Below, piece by piece: positions 1 to 23,285 of a stretch of 64,000 nt of DNA. The notes beneath the pieces are model-generated. The model was not told the origin of the DNA, ran no database searches, and was given only the letters and a program-made list of their open reading frames with translations. The stretch comes from Litomosoides sigmodontis (Eukaryota; Nematoda; Chromadorea; Rhabditida; Onchocercidae): positions 6,552,983-6,616,982 of the forward strand of contig OY718807.1 in the NCBI GenBank assembly GCA_963070105.1, written 5' to 3'. A program made the translations under genes and the position numbers. Positions within the stretch are counted from its first letter, which is position 1; every line of letters starts with the position of its first letter.

Positions 1-1132
1 TTGTTAAAAAAGAAAACGGTAAAATGGTTCGAGCACGTCGATATCCGTGGGGAATGGTTGAAGGTATGTATTTTTCTTTTTATAAATACTCAGTTTTCAT
101 GATTGTTTTTCCAAAGAATTTCACAGAAAGATCAGGTGAGGATCTTTTTTAAAAATTAAAGGATAACTGGTGGATTGCTTATTGAGGTGATTAAAACAAA
201 CGTTTGAATATTAAGTGGCACTATGCTAAATTTTGGGTCATTTTAGTCCTAAACTAAATTCGTTCCTAACTGTGCATTTTTTTCAAAAATTCAAAAAAAT
301 CATTTCGAATATAGTCGAAAACGAGGAACACTGCGATTTCGTCAAATTACGTGAGGCAGTGTTACGCACAAATGTGGATGCACTACGTGAACGAACACAT
401 AGAGTACTGTATGAAGCATATCGTCGTGAACGTTTACGTGCAATGAAAGTTGGTGATGGTGATACAGGACCAAAAATGATGGAAGCTTTTGCTCAGGTTC
501 TATTTAATTTTGCAAGTCTGCCTACATCGTTTGCTTCCTTGATTTTAACTGAAACACTGTAATAGTGGGCTATTGTACGTAGCATTAATCGTTTTTATGG
601 AAAAAGCATTTGGTTGAATATAGGACTTGAGTTAAGAGTCTTCATCACTCTATGAACACTTAGTTTGAATGATCTTACTGCTAACACTTTTTTATTCGGT
701 TATGAACTAACTGTTTGTAGAAACAACGTGAATTTATTGATGAAATGACAAATCGAGACAAGGTTTTACGCGAAGAATTCGTTTCACGAGTTAATAAGAA
801 AGAAGAAGAAATGAAAAGGAGGGAAGAATTGGTTGGTTCTTATTTGTTTTCTTCAAAGCTATTTTCAAAAATTTATTCCCGGAAATACTGCTTTTGTGCA
901 CTTAAAATTTACTAAAATTCATCATCGCTACTTTTTTAAGATATTTTGCAATTTGAAAAAGAATGTCTTTTCTTATGAATCTTTCTTCTTGTTACAGCTA
1001 AATTTACGGACCAAAGAGATTAACGATAATTTTGAAGAAGAACTGCGACGTATAGAGTCACAAATGCATACATTATTGGAAGAAAAGACAAAATATGAAC
1101 TAAAAATAACTGGGAAAAAGGCAAAAAAATAA
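1..1132 (+). CDS. Septin, 3' part (GTP-binding cytoskeletal protein)
   Basis: Four exons, 1-63, 315-496, 721-831 and 998-1132, join in phase to give the last 162 residues of a septin; the 5' part lies outside the window. The stretch begins with the septin-unique motif RYPWG, followed by [14 protein letters not shown] and the conserved region with RTN and YEAYRR that ends the GTPase fold. After that comes a highly charged Glu/Lys/Arg segment of about 90 residues with coiled-coil character, ending in a lysine-rich tail (GKKAKK). Septins form filaments at the cell cortex and cytokinetic furrow. C. elegans has only two, unc-59 and unc-61, and I cannot tell which this is from the C-terminus alone. 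All introns are GT-AG and 97-251 nt apart from normal nematode variation. The family call is very secure; the subgroup is open. Confidence 0.93.
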
Positions 1133-1508
1133 GAGATTTGTATTTGGTCTCTTACCGTTTCCTTTACAGTCCCGTTTTCCACATTTTTTCAGGCTTGTAT
1201 CTTATTTTTTTGATGCCAAGATTTTTGTTATCGTGTCGTGACAAGTTCCATGTGCAGTTTTTGTTTTATGAAAGGTTTTTTCATCTTTCTTGCTCTTTAG
1301 CAGGATTCAAGCTTGCCAGTTGAGGTCGTGCTGTAAAGTTTTTTTGATTTGGGATTCAAATGAATTCAATGTCATCAAGAGAATATTTTGCTTATCAATA
1401 CGGACGACGGCAAATGGAATGTGTATTTGATTTTAGCGGTTTGATTATGACAATACTACAAATTGGTACAGAATTCATGAGACTTTCCTTTTAATTGAAA
1501 GATGAACT

Positions 1509-1514
1509 AATAAA
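1509..1514 (+). terminator. Candidate polyadenylation signal of the septin gene
   Basis: AATAAA about 377 nt after the septin stop codon. It is the first canonical hexamer I noticed downstream on this strand. The 3' UTR length is plausible, but in DNA this AT-rich the hexamer also occurs by chance. Confidence 0.35.
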
Positions 1515-2858
1515 ATATTGCTATTAAGTAATGAATGTTTTGATTCGACCTCAATTTGAATCCTAAATCAAAAAGTTTTGATTGGGAGGCGTACCATTCT
1601 TTTGGATGAAAAGTTGTTTTTTGTTTTTGCTAAAATTCGTTGTTGAGCATACCTTAGTGCGGTTAAAAATCGTAATCCAATATAATTGAAAAATTGTGAT
1701 GCTATTGAGTTTTATTCTCTTTATGACAAATGGTATTTATTAATGGAGTAGGGAGAGATGGATCGAAATCGAATTTTTTAAGGTAGTACTTCGTTTGTTT
1801 TAAAACTACTTTGTTTTTTCTTGTCCGAGAAAGTTAACCATATTTAATGTTCTCATTATTTTAAATCCAACATTATCACAACATTTTTCTTTTTGCTGAT
1901 CGATGATTTGTCTACGTTTCTAGCTATCATTACGCTTTACATGAGATAAAAGTGAGCACTTTATTTATAAAAAGAAATTTCTTTTAGATATTTTATTTAT
2001 GACCAAAATTCATCGTTCTGGTCCTTATCTGAATATTATTATGGTAGCTTTTATGTTGTACCAGCTTGATTGAACGTTTAGTTTAAAGGAATAGATTTTT
2101 TTTGTTCATCGTCGTCTAGTGTATCTGAACTTCAAATCTAATCCTTCACAGAGTGCAAATTTTTGCAGTGTTGAGGAATTCCAAATTAGTGCCCGAATAT
2201 CTCAGAAAGGGTTCTGTGCATTCTTTATTACTATTTATTGTATCGCCTTTATCACCCTGTTTAATATTTTTTCTGTTCGTTACAACTATATTACTGTCAT
2301 CATTATAAACAATGGTTCCGCGTTTCTAACGAAAGCACAAAAACAAAGCAACTGCTGTAAGTTTATTTAATTTTTTCACAAATTTAGTTTTCTAATTACA
2401 TGATCTGCGAATATCAGTGGTAACGTGCATTTGTCAAACAAGTAACATGTGGCGTATTTTTTTTTGTGCATTTTGGTCATTTTCATCAATAGATAGTTTG
2501 AGTTAGTGGATGGAGCAGCATGCATCCTATATGAACTAAATGCAAAAATGATTTACTAAATAAATGACATGGACGGATAGTACTATAGAAAATCATCGAC
2601 AAGGAACTATAACATTTGTTTAGGGTTGTCTTCGTTTTTCAGATATCATTAATTTAGGATGAAGTTGGGCGAGCATGTCGATATAGCAAGTAAAGGCTTC
2701 CGATTCCTCCTGCACGTAGTTTATAACTTAGTGTGTAAATAAGAAAGATATTTTAATTTTACTTAAGCAGCTGCCTCCTTTTGTTCAATTCATACAAAAC
2801 ATTTTGGGCATTGTTGTTCACACTGCATTGTATCTTTCATTCAGCGAATCAAACATTG
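1515..2858. other. Intergenic region, septin to unrecognised minus-strand gene
   Basis: The two genes are convergent, so this is a shared 3' flank. The open reading frame at about 2119-2370 has no recognisable domain, no usable start context and ordinary AT-rich composition, so I do not call it a gene. No RNA gene or repeat was seen. Confidence 0.6.
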
Positions 2859-4829
2859 CTATTGCGATTGTTTGAGTTTCCTGTCAACCGTTACATGTGA
2901 TTCCTCCACCTCTCTCGTTGCTTGCATCTGGTTTGACTGTAGTCTGCTTTGATTTAGCAATTCTTGATTATTATCACTACTGATCTGTCCGCCTCCACTG
3001 GAATGTGTTGCGTTGTTTCGTCCCAAAGACGTTTCAGATGCTCGTAGGTCAAGGTCTTTGCCTTCAGCTGTGCCACCAACTTTCTTAAACAGTTAAATCT
3101 TTCAGATAAAAAATGAAAGAGAATCAACAATTAATTTAACAGGTAGTACTACACCAAAGATGAACAAGCTCTCCTGACATATATAAATAGAAATCCGTCC
3201 AGAGAAATAGCAAGTCTGTTAACTGAAATATAGAAATGCATGATCGTTAGATTGAATGATTGATATGACCGGAAAACCCGAGTGATCACGAATGATAATG
3301 GCAAGTATTATAGCATGCAAAAGTTTCTCCATGACGATTTCATAAGTAGTAAATGTGATTTTGATTTAAAGGTATTACGTGGTCATTTAAAAGTGGTAGA
3401 CGAACCTGGTAGATGGGTCGATAACAAAGTGTATGAAATTTAGCTGGACATCCCTCATCATTATATTCAGCTACAAAATATATGCAAACACAGTTAGGAT
3501 CTTTTGTCCATCCTTGTAAGCTTTGTCCACAACTTTCATCAGTATCGGTGTGCAGTGATGAATTAAGCAGTGGGTCAAGTGGTGGACAATTGCTTGGCTA
3601 AAATTTGTTGTTTATTGTATCCTTTAACAACAGGGCAGATATATAAGGTTATGCATTTACTATCAGATATCGATCGTTGCTTGTCCTGATGGCGCCATTA
3701 CTGTATCCGGTATTGGATCTATACAATTTTACTGTGTTTTTTGCTAGATTTAGTTCAAATTTGGTAATATTATTTTAGAGGAAAAAGAAGCGTGCTTGCT
3801 CAAAAAGTTTCAAAGAAATTTTACCACCGGAAGATTGCTTATGTATGGTATTTTGTGCGTTCCATGGGTGCTTCCGGTAGCCGCTTGTGTTCCGGTAAGA
3901 TTGTTTAGCTGAGGCTGAAAGGAACAAAACCACTTAATGATAGATTAGATTTGACGTATGGTTAAGATAAATTAGGTTGAAGAAGTATGATATCTCATGT
4001 CATTTGAATGGACCACCTTTTCTTCGCTAATCGGTCCGGATGGAATTGCCCTTTCTCTTTGGTTGCTTGCTTCTCTTTTAAAATGCTTGTGGGAACTTTT
4101 TTTAATTTCTTTGGGTAATTTGAAATAGTGTGTATTCGTATGAAAGGGAATAGGTTTTCTTGTCAATTTATCGGATGTTTTCCGCACGTTCGCCTCAAAT
4201 TGCGGAGATTTAATCTTATTCTTAGAAGTTAAGTCAGATTCGGAATTTGAATTCTGTTCATTGGACAGCTTCGAATGATCTATGCTTCTCCGTTCAGTTT
4301 CTGTTTTTTGTTTCTCCTCAACCATTCTTCTGGTTCCATTTTTCATTAAGCGATTTGCTTCCGAGACAGGTACGAAATGACTGGTGCTCAGCCGTCCGTT
4401 CGGACCAATCCATTTCGAAATGGCATTTCCCCTCATATGACTTTGTACAATGTCAAAGGTTATCGCTTCTGAAAAAGTTTTCATAGCTTCTCAAGTCCCG
4501 TTGGGATTAATGATAATGACCGTAGTAGTATCAGTAATATTAACTAAGTAGATGTTGACGTGGGTAATCTTCGTATTCATAACTCGTATTTCGAGCTTTA
4601 TTGCTAATAACTCACCGTTTGGTCTATGTTCATCCTTTGAATCATTTAGTGGCTTAAGTTCGTCCAAATACCTTTCATCTGAAAAACCGTTGAACAACTG
4701 AAAGTAAAGTATTTGAGATTTTCCAATTTCTCCTCTTTTTCTGTTAATTGCCAAGCAACATTTATAATATGTGGAAAACCCACCCCACTTGGTATTAAAA
4801 TGAAAGTTGAAGTCAATATGTAATACCTC
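2859..4829 (-). CDS. Unrecognised, probably extracellular protein with a Cys-rich segment (5' end not found)
   Basis: Exons read on the minus strand: 4697-4616, 4468-4017, 3914-3828, 3597-3406 and 3083-2859 (stop). They join through GT-AG introns with every phase agreeing and give 345 residues. A further small exon, 4829-4784, is tentative. From N to C terminus the product has a short region with hydrophobic residues if the tentative exon is real; a basic, Ser/Lys-rich low-complexity stretch of about 150 residues including an NGT glycosylation sequon; then a compact segment with six cysteines (NCPP, ESCGQ, NCVC, GCPAKF, LCY); and a polar Gln/Asn-rich tail. The spaced cysteines suggest secretion or an extracellular domain. 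I do not recognise the family. The start codon and any signal peptide would lie upstream of 4829, perhaps in 4830-5360, but I could not place them. Confidence 0.6.
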
Positions 4830-6088
4830 CTGGAAATCGATCAATTACGGCAAATTAAATTTCGAAGCATTAATATGGAAAATAATAATTACTGGAATGC
4901 TTACGAGAGGTGACACAGTGAAAAATTGTCCACAAATACAATATATGCCAGAAATCATTCATTCTTGAAAATTCTCCAATTATCACCGCGAAATATTTCA
5001 CTTGTTTCGTTGACATTACAAAAACAAATGTAAGAAAATGAAATAAAAAGACTGATTTAACATTTCTACTTAAATCTAAAGAAAAATTGGAAATTTTAAA
5101 GTTAAAATGCAAAATGCAACACGCATAGGAGCAATTTGCATTTTGCACTTCTTCACATCAATCAGTTCTTCGTTGAACAACAATGCAGTTGGGAGTGGAG
5201 AATGAGTGCGGAATGGAAGGACTGGTATGAATTCCCTCCGGGCGGCTCATTATTATTCTCTGATAAGCAATTTGAACAAAGCAATTAACGAGCTGATTGG
5301 GCGAGTTTTCCAGTCCTGCTTTTCCATCATCAATGATCGGTTGATGATCAACTCCCATTGGAAGCGTGAGAGGTAGCGTTGGAGTAGCTCAGTTAAAACC
5401 ACCACCACCAATAAATTAATGTTTGTTTTAAAACATTGCTTACTGCTCTCAACTACTTTTACTTTTCCTTTTCGGATGCTTCACAGACGGCTCAAAAAAA
5501 AATTAAAATAAATTATTGAAATAATTCAACGGAGCAGATCGAAGAAATAGTTATACGATGAAATATCCGGCCACTTCTGCGAAACGATAATAATAGGTCG
5601 ATGTACAAAACATACGCCCAATTATCATTATTAAGCAGTAATTGAGATTAGTTATTCCAAAAAATCTTTTCCATTTATTTTTTTTCATTTTTTTTAAATT
5701 AAATTATTAGTTTTCAAGTGATGTAAATGAAACGAAGAAGTATTTCGATGTTCTAAGAATTAAGAGGCATTTACCTATTCTTTTAAAATTGCTTTTGCAG
5801 ATCTCAGTTAATATGAAGTAAAATTTCATTGCTAAATTGAAACTTATACTTTGCAGTTTAAATAATTTAATCAACAAATAATTACAGTAGCATACTTGTA
5901 TTTTACACATCAAAATAGAACAGATCGGTGGAGCAGCAAGTCAGATCTTTTAGGAAGTGAAATTCATTCCTTTTAGGCTATAATAATTTGCATAAACACA
6001 AAAAGAATGATTCAAATGGGAAAAATTAGGAAAAGAATTTGTCAAATCATTTTAATGATAACAACAAATTTCAATCGATTTCATGCGA
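4830..6088. other. Gap between unrecognised gene and the IFT121 3' end
   Basis: May hold the missing 5' exon(s) of the minus-strand gene. The minus-strand open stretch at 5358-5158 is the best candidate by length, but it has no splice sites that fit the next exon. A TTTATT at 5674-5679 (AATAAA on the minus strand) is about 410 nt past the IFT121 stop and could be its poly(A) signal. Nothing else is visible. Confidence 0.4.
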
Positions 6089-15976
<9,888 letters not shown>

Positions 15977-16085
15977 TTGTTGTAGGAAGAATGGAATTGT
16001 GGAAAAAAATAAATTTTGCAATTCACTCCATCGATTGCGCCATTGAAACGGATTAGCCTGTCTGAGCGCAAATGCTCCTTCTGTT

Positions 16086-16099
16086 GTCCCTATGGTAAC
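16086..16099 (-). promoter_or_regulatory. X-box (RFX/DAF-19 binding site) of the IFT121 gene
   Basis: In the sense of the gene the site reads GTTACCATAGGGAC, a full match to the nematode X-box consensus RYYNYY-N(1-3)-RRNRAC with a 2-nt spacer. The other strand, GTCCCTATGGTAAC, matches too. It sits 110-123 bp upstream of the proposed start codon at 15976, within the 60-250 bp range usual for C. elegans ciliary genes. It supports both the ciliary role and the chosen start. Confidence 0.85.
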
Positions 16100-19000
16100 C
16101 ATTGCCTATTGCATGACATCCACGCTGCTTGCATGTGTTTACAAATTATTGCTTCAAATACAAATTTTATAACCGAAATTCAATACTTAATAATTGAAAT
16201 GTAAGCGACGAGAGCTTTGAAATAACTCCCCAATAGGCATTGGCATTGTTATTTTTATTACAAAAGTGTTCGCATTAGCAATTACTTAAAAATGTAAAAA
16301 GTGAAATTTCAGCGAGCGCACTTTGATGGAATAAAATTTACAAATATCGCAAAAAATAGGCATTCATTTTAAAATTTAAAATATTTTTTTTGCGAGCACA
16401 CAAATATATCGTTTATGTAAAATTTTCTCCTTTCTTTTTCAAAACTAACACTACGAATTTTACCATTTTTTCACAAAAATTTACGTCTTTCTCAAACCTT
16501 TCATCACTATATTTTCATTTCATTTGCATTGTTAACTTAATTATTAGTTATTCAATTAAAAATTCCTACAGTAATATTTGATTTTATAACTGAGTATCAA
16601 AATGTAGCTTAAGTAGCTGAATTATTGATCACTTCCATCTTAGAGGAAAGTGAGCTTATGATGTCACTGCACTAAATGATCAAATTTTAATCAGACGGAA
16701 AGTGAATTAAAATGTAATTTGAAATATATGGAATTGCATTCTATGACTTTCGTCGTATGGAAACGAGTAATGAAATAGTATGAAATAAGTAAATATAAGG
16801 TAAACCTATTTTGTGATGACGACAGTACAAGTTAAATTACGTGTACGAATGACCAGATGAAGATCTCTGGCTTATTACCGCGTAATAAAAAGACATTGCC
16901 GTAGAGCGGAATGTTGAAGCGGCACTTTTGTTGATCTGAAGGATAGGAGAGCAATCAATTAATTAATAGGAAGCGTTTTGAAATATCTCGCAACTAAAAA
17001 AGATGGCTAAAATTAACTTTTGTACGTCAATAAGTCGTTTTTTTAGATTGTGAAATATCGATTGCTACTATTTATTTGTTTTTTTTTTCTCTATTTAAAT
17101 TTCTTCATTACTCTAACAGTACGAATACGTTTGGGAGTAATTAGCCACGAAGCTTATAATACGTCTCGGCAAGCTTTTCAGTGAGGAAAAATAGAACGTT
17201 TCTCTGTACATCCTTCACTTACACTATTTATCATAACAATGTTTTATATTGATTGCAAAATTCAATAATGTAAGGTGTCATTCATTTATTTCTCTGAAAT
17301 TATCTTCAAGTAATTGCGAGTCACCCTTTTTTCAGATTAAATAAAAATTAAAAATTCTTAAATTACTTCGTCAGACTACGAGTACTTCCAATGAAAGTAT
17401 ACGTTGTGTCTCATCATATGAGCGATATAAATTACACTAAAAAAAATTAAATTGAAAATTTTGAAATTAATGAAATTTTGCTACGAACTAAAATGAAATT
17501 TGTATAAAATGTAATTTAGAGCTTTTTCGCAGTAGAAGTTCAAAAAATGATGAAATCATTAAAATGAACAGATCTCCAGGAATGATACTTTTATCATAAG
17601 CTTAACATTCAACAGATCCCTTATTAAACATAACAAACGATGGTGTTATAAATTATTAATTATTGTTAAATTATTTACCATTACTAATTAATTACTATTA
17701 TTGCGATTATTATTATTACTAGATTACCATTACTATTATTATTAGAAATAGAAGTCGAAATGAAGTTGTAAAAGGAGTTGGTGGAAGTGCTGATGTGGTA
17801 GAGTCGTTCAATTCCAATTAACGCAGACATAAATGACCGATAGGAAACCGGCACCGGTAGGTGCGCATGTTCCGATAAACATTATTAGGAAGTGATTTGC
17901 AACAAACATGACAGTTTTCAAACAGTTTTCTATGACAGTTTTCAACTTATGAAAAAACGCTTGCAACGGTCAAGCACTTTTCCTCAACAATTCCGCTCTC
18001 ACAATCAATAGTTCCTGATGCACTTATTTATTTTGCTTATTCACATAAATTAAACTCTTCACACCCAATCCGCGTCCTTCCCCTCCAAAAAAACACTTCT
18101 GAAATTTTCCCGAAGGGTACAAGGAGCGGAATAAAATTAAAAAAACTTAATTTGAGCTGCATTTCAAAAATTCCACTCTTAAAACTATCGCATTCGTCCT
18201 TTCAAAGCAATTCTTTTCTTGCATTGAAGCGACGAAAAATTGCTTCAATTTATATGCTAAAAATATTAAAGTGCAAATGTTTGGGTGCATTAATTTGATA
18301 GAATTTAACGACGTGACGTGTGCGTAGCGTGTAGAAATCAAACAAACTAAAATATGGAAATTTTAACAAAGAAATCTGATTTTAGCGTGTATGTAAGCGG
18401 TAGGCGGACGATGGGATTTACCTCAACGGCAATTGTAATATTTCCTAAAGCCAACAATAGGCATTTTGAAATAACAAAACTTGAAATTTATGAATATGCT
18501 AATGGCACTCATAGAATTTGCTATCATATCTGTCTGCTATAAAGTTATCATATCTTATCTTATCATTGAGAATATGCTTCACCGATGGTTGTCTGTGTTA
18601 CACACAAATATCATATTACTTTTTGCAAATTTTTCTTCCTTTCTAAAATTTGTTTAAATTTTATGTGAAATTTTGTTTTTTTTCTACTCCAGTTGTTAAA
18701 TTTTACTTTTCTTTTCTTTATATCCTTCAACTTTTCTCCAATTATTTCCTTCCTTTGCCTTGTTTATTGCAAAAAAAAGGAAAGAAATGAAATAAGTGAT
18801 TTTTTTTAATCGAATTTAATACTTAGAATACACCTTCTTTGCGTATATTTAATTAAGCTAAGCAAAACTTTCAGTTTTCTTTTTCCCCTCATCCTCTCTT
18901 CTTTTTTTTGCTTCATTTATGAAAAACCAAAAAATTATAAAATGCGAAATTTAATATTTCTACTTTGCTAATCATTTATCAGTTACCATAAAAATGTTCA

Positions 19001-22000
19001 TATATCATTGTTATTATTATGAATATTTCCGTTCGGAAATTTTAAATGCTTTAATAAATTTATTTATTAAATTCTATTTGTGAAATAAAAAAAGAGGAAC
19101 GCACAGCACCGCAACAACAATAATCGGAATGAGAAATTAATTAGCAAAATATTCAACCCAAACAGCACTATTTATTTACTAATATTTTAAAATTGTCGAC
19201 GATGTGAACAATTTTATTTTTCACTTCAACGGAATTTTTTTTCAGTTTCATTTCTATTTTGCAGTATTGTTTGTGGTCATTGTGAGCAATAGCATTTAGA
19301 ATGTTTCCTTTTCAGTTGTGATATGCTAATTATTATCAGTGTTTTGTGGCTGAAATGATTAACTTCCAATTAAATTAAAATTCATTAAACTATTGACTGT
19401 CATAATTTGCCGAAGGTGACAATTCCATTTCTTTTCTTTTTTACCTTCGTTTTTTTTCTAAAAAAAAATTAGTTCTCTCTAATTGATTAGATTGACTTAG
19501 AGAGGCTTAGAGAGGTCTTTCGCGCATTTACAAATTAAAAAATAAATATGTACGCACATCTACGTATACAAAGCAGTAATTCGAAAATGAAATTTGAAAT
19601 GAAGAAAGGTTAGAAAAGGGAAGTAAAAGACTCTTTATTGTCTTCTCCACTTAAAGATACATTTAAAATTATTTGCATTTTAAAGAGCAAGGAGGGGAAA
19701 ACAAAGCGACAAAGAAAAATAAAGGAGAATTAAAAAGTATTTCAGATAGTTTGTCCCTTTTTTGTGCTTAACGTTTCATTAATGTTGAACAATGAAAAAT
19801 GAGTTAGTAATGAAAAAAAGAGTAAGCGCAAATGTCTTTTTTCCTTCAGCTTATTGTTTAATTATTGAAATTTTAATAAATTACAAAATGCGTTGGTGTC
19901 GGTGTGGGTGTATTCATAGAGTGCAAAAATTTAGGAATATAAAAGTGCGAATGAGTTTATTCCTCTTTATTTCTCAATTCTTCCGATCTTCGATTACTCA
20001 TTCACTCGTTTCGTCTGAAATGGTTGTTAGGATCAAAACTGACGTCAGTGACACATGCAACGCTTCATGCATATAGCACCTAATTTAGTCTCCCTTATCA
20101 TTATATCTACAAAATTAAAACTTAAAATTAAATTTCAAATCACTGGTTGGAGGATCAACGAGTTCGTTGAGAGATGCAATTGAACCGATCGCTCCCTCCA
20201 ACTTTTTTCTCACTTCCTAAATTAAATAAAACTTTAAATGATTTTTAAATGCTCTAACTTAACTTTCTAAAATCAATCAGTGGAGAATTTCGAAAATTAA
20301 TTTACACTGTTAAAAAAAAACTCACTCGAGTTGCATTTTCATAGCGAAACGAAGACTTTTCTCAAAGTTAGCAAAAATTTCCACTGTTTTTTCCCCCTTC
20401 CTCTTTCTATTTTTAACAGCACTATAATTATTGTCATTATCACTATAATTAATTATAATTATTATTTTACTCGATTTCCTGATAAAATGATTTATTGCAA
20501 CGTTTATTACACAAAAGCAACTAAACGATTGAGCGTTTAGTGTTTGAATAAATTGAGAAAAATTAAAGCGAAGTGACGTAACGCAGCTGTTAAGTGCAAA
20601 CAACACGGAAAATAATAGCATAAATTGATCAAAATTTTACGAAACTCATTGTGTGCCTTTTTTTTTCTCTTAACATTTGTCATGCAATTTTACAACGTAA
20701 CTGCTTGATGGCTAACGAAATGAAATGCGTTTCGCTTCGTTTCCCTTTTTTTTTTCTTTATTTTTGAATTTCTTTCCACTTAAATTAATACATTGCTAAT
20801 TGTTGAAGCTGTCTGCTTGAGTTTGATGGCGCAGTGAAATGAATGAACGAGCATTTCGTGAAGCAATAAATGTTGTTTTGAGCGAAATTAGCTTCCGATG
20901 ACGCCCTCCGCTTCCATGTGTTTGCGAAAGCAACAGAGTGAAATTTATAGATGAAATGTGTGATAAACTGAAACAACTTCGGTGGTCAATTGAAATTTAC
21001 TGGCAGTCTAAATTTCAAGCTCGAAAGGAACGAAACGAAAAATATTGACAATTTATGTTTATCACACACTTTATTAAAATTTAGTAGAATTTAAATTTTT
21101 TAGTAAAAATTTAGCAAAATGGAATTAAAATTTAGTAAAATTTATTTTGCAGCAATTGTCAAATTAGTTAAGTGGAAAAATTGAACGGTAAATATTTTGC
21201 GTAAAATTTTAATTTTAATTTCATAGCGTGAAAATACGAAAATCATGTCGGAAATTAATTTTACTAAAATTTTCACCACTCCATCCTAGTGTTTAACTTC
21301 TTTTGACTTTTTTTTGCACTTTTTCTCAAATTCTCTTTTATATATTTCACCTCAGCTTTTTCTTTCTATCTTTTAATTTAACTTCAATAAGCTTGGCGCA
21401 GTTAAAGGACATTTTTTCTTTTGCTTAATTTTATTTTCTACCTTTGCGGTTTTCTCAGCTTCTTCCTAATAGCATTATTTTGTCATTTAAAAAAAGAAGG
21501 AAGAAAAGCTTCAAAGCAAATTACCGCTCAGTACTTTTATTAGCCTCCTGTATTTTGAGCATTTGTTTCCTCTCTTTCACGAAATTTTAAAAACTTTGAA
21601 ATTAGTAAAATAAATTATTTTAGCATTTTGGGATAATTTTTTGTTGTCTGATAAAAATTTCCAGATTTTTTTCGAATTGTATTAAAGAAGTAGTGTTGAA
21701 ATGAATATAATTTCAGACATAAGAAGCGTAAATTATGAATTTTATTAGACGTTTGCTGTATTCCAATTGAATGTAAATTGATGACATTTAAAATACTTTA
21801 GGTTTTTTTTCTGAATTTTGCTCATTTTTTCTTTCCCTTTGCTCTCTTAGATCTTTTTGACAACTTCATTATTTTTTACATTTGCTTTTTTTTTGTTTGT
21901 GCTGCCAACTTTTTTTTTGTTAATTTTTTACGTTTTTAAATTTCGTTCTTCGCAACTTACTATTAGCATTTGAAAAATTTGCAAAACGCTTATTTGCAGT

Positions 22001-22137
22001 ACTTTTATTGTATTTGCTGAAATAATTAAAATCGTTTTGGAAAAATCTCCGCCTACAATATAAGGGTTAGTTGAAGGGAAGCGAGTTGCGTGTGCACCGT
22101 GTGCATTCAATTCAGTTCAACGGATCGACAATTCCGG
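16100..22137. other. Long intergenic region without a supportable gene
   Basis: Six kilobases of AT-rich DNA between divergent genes (IFT121 on -, stomatin on +). The open frames here are short and look like chance AT-rich frames. I see no tRNA, no conserved protein motif and no long repeat. It probably holds regulatory DNA for the two flanking genes. Confidence 0.55.
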
Positions 22138-22282
22138 ATGGTTGATGTTTCTCGATCGGCTGAACTCGAGAGCACTGAGGTGACAATGTCGGACGACAAG
22201 TGGCATCATCGTAGCATATTCAGTTCGGATCAAAAGACACGGAACACTCGAAATAAAAAGAAACCGTTCAATTTGGTGTCCG
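22138..22282 (+). CDS. Candidate distal first coding exon of the stomatin-like gene
   Basis: ATG at 22138 opens 48 codons ending in a good donor (TCCG|GTAGGT) in phase 1. The peptide starts MVDVSRSAELES and is polar and basic (RNKKKPFNLVS near the end), like the disordered cytoplasmic N-terminus of MEC-2-type stomatins. An upstream in-frame ATG at 22090 is possible. Base composition is visibly less AT-rich than its flanks, as in real exons here. Assignment to the stomatin gene rests on strand, phase and the lack of any other downstream partner; the splice to 29 kb or 31 kb is inferred. Confidence 0.55.
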
Positions 22283-23285
22283 GTAGGTTTCCCTTCTTTG
22301 ACAACTCATTTTCTAATTCATTTTGCTCACTTCCACAATCCTACCGAATTGTCTTCTTAGTAATTCCGATATATATTGGAATACCTGAGATTGTATGATT
22401 CTACAGATTCGGTCTGTGTAATTTAAAATTTTCAAATTTTAAATGATTTCATTTTTCTGCTAAAAATTACTCATTCTCGTCCAATCATGAAATTAAAGTT
22501 GACATTTGCTACAGCCTTTGGAAGCTAATAAAATTTAGAAGTTATTTTAAGTTTTAAATTTATAAATGCACTTTTATTATTAATTTACCGAAATTGAGAA
22601 ATACTTCAACAAAGACTTTATATTCATTATTTTTAAAATTGAGATATTTGTGAATTGTGAATTTAGGCTAACACTAAAACATATTATTCCTAATTTACAC
22701 GGAAAAAACCGCAATATCCAAACAATAATAACAGAAACTAAATAAATTTCATTTCTATCATTCACTGTTGAAATAAGAATATTTCAAAGAATGTTTTTTT
22801 TTCTTTTTTAAATTAAGTATGTAACAGTAAATTGTTACGCATTATTGTAAATTTTAACTGTGACAAAATAAATATGCAATTGTTTATCTCTTAATTTTCA
22901 TTTTTTTTTTATCCCAACGAAAGTAGCAATTAATAATAAGTGCTGTGAAGGCAATTTCAAAAAGAGGAACAGTTGTTTATGGAGTATTAAAAAAACTTTC
23001 AAAAAAATTCATATGCATCAATTCCCCTGACACACTATTTGCGCGAATAGCTCGCCGCTACCGTACACGCGCGTTAAATGACAAGTTGATGGAGTGATTT
23101 CTTTCAGTGTTTTTTCCGTCTCACTCATTCAGAATTCACCCAAAAAGGATCAAAAGTGTTGAAATGGAATTTCATTTTGAAATAGCAAAGTCAACTGAAA
23201 ATAAAGGCAACAAAAAAGTTTTTTCCTTTTTTGAAATTAATTTGTAACATTTGCAAAATATAATTTTGTGCATTGAAGTATTATT

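Noticed and set aside
2119..2370. 83-codon plus-strand frame
   Set aside because: No start context, domain or splice partner; composition equals the AT-rich flanks.
5158..5358. Minus-strand frame as first exon of the unrecognised gene
   Set aside because: No donor in the right phase to reach 4829 or 4697.
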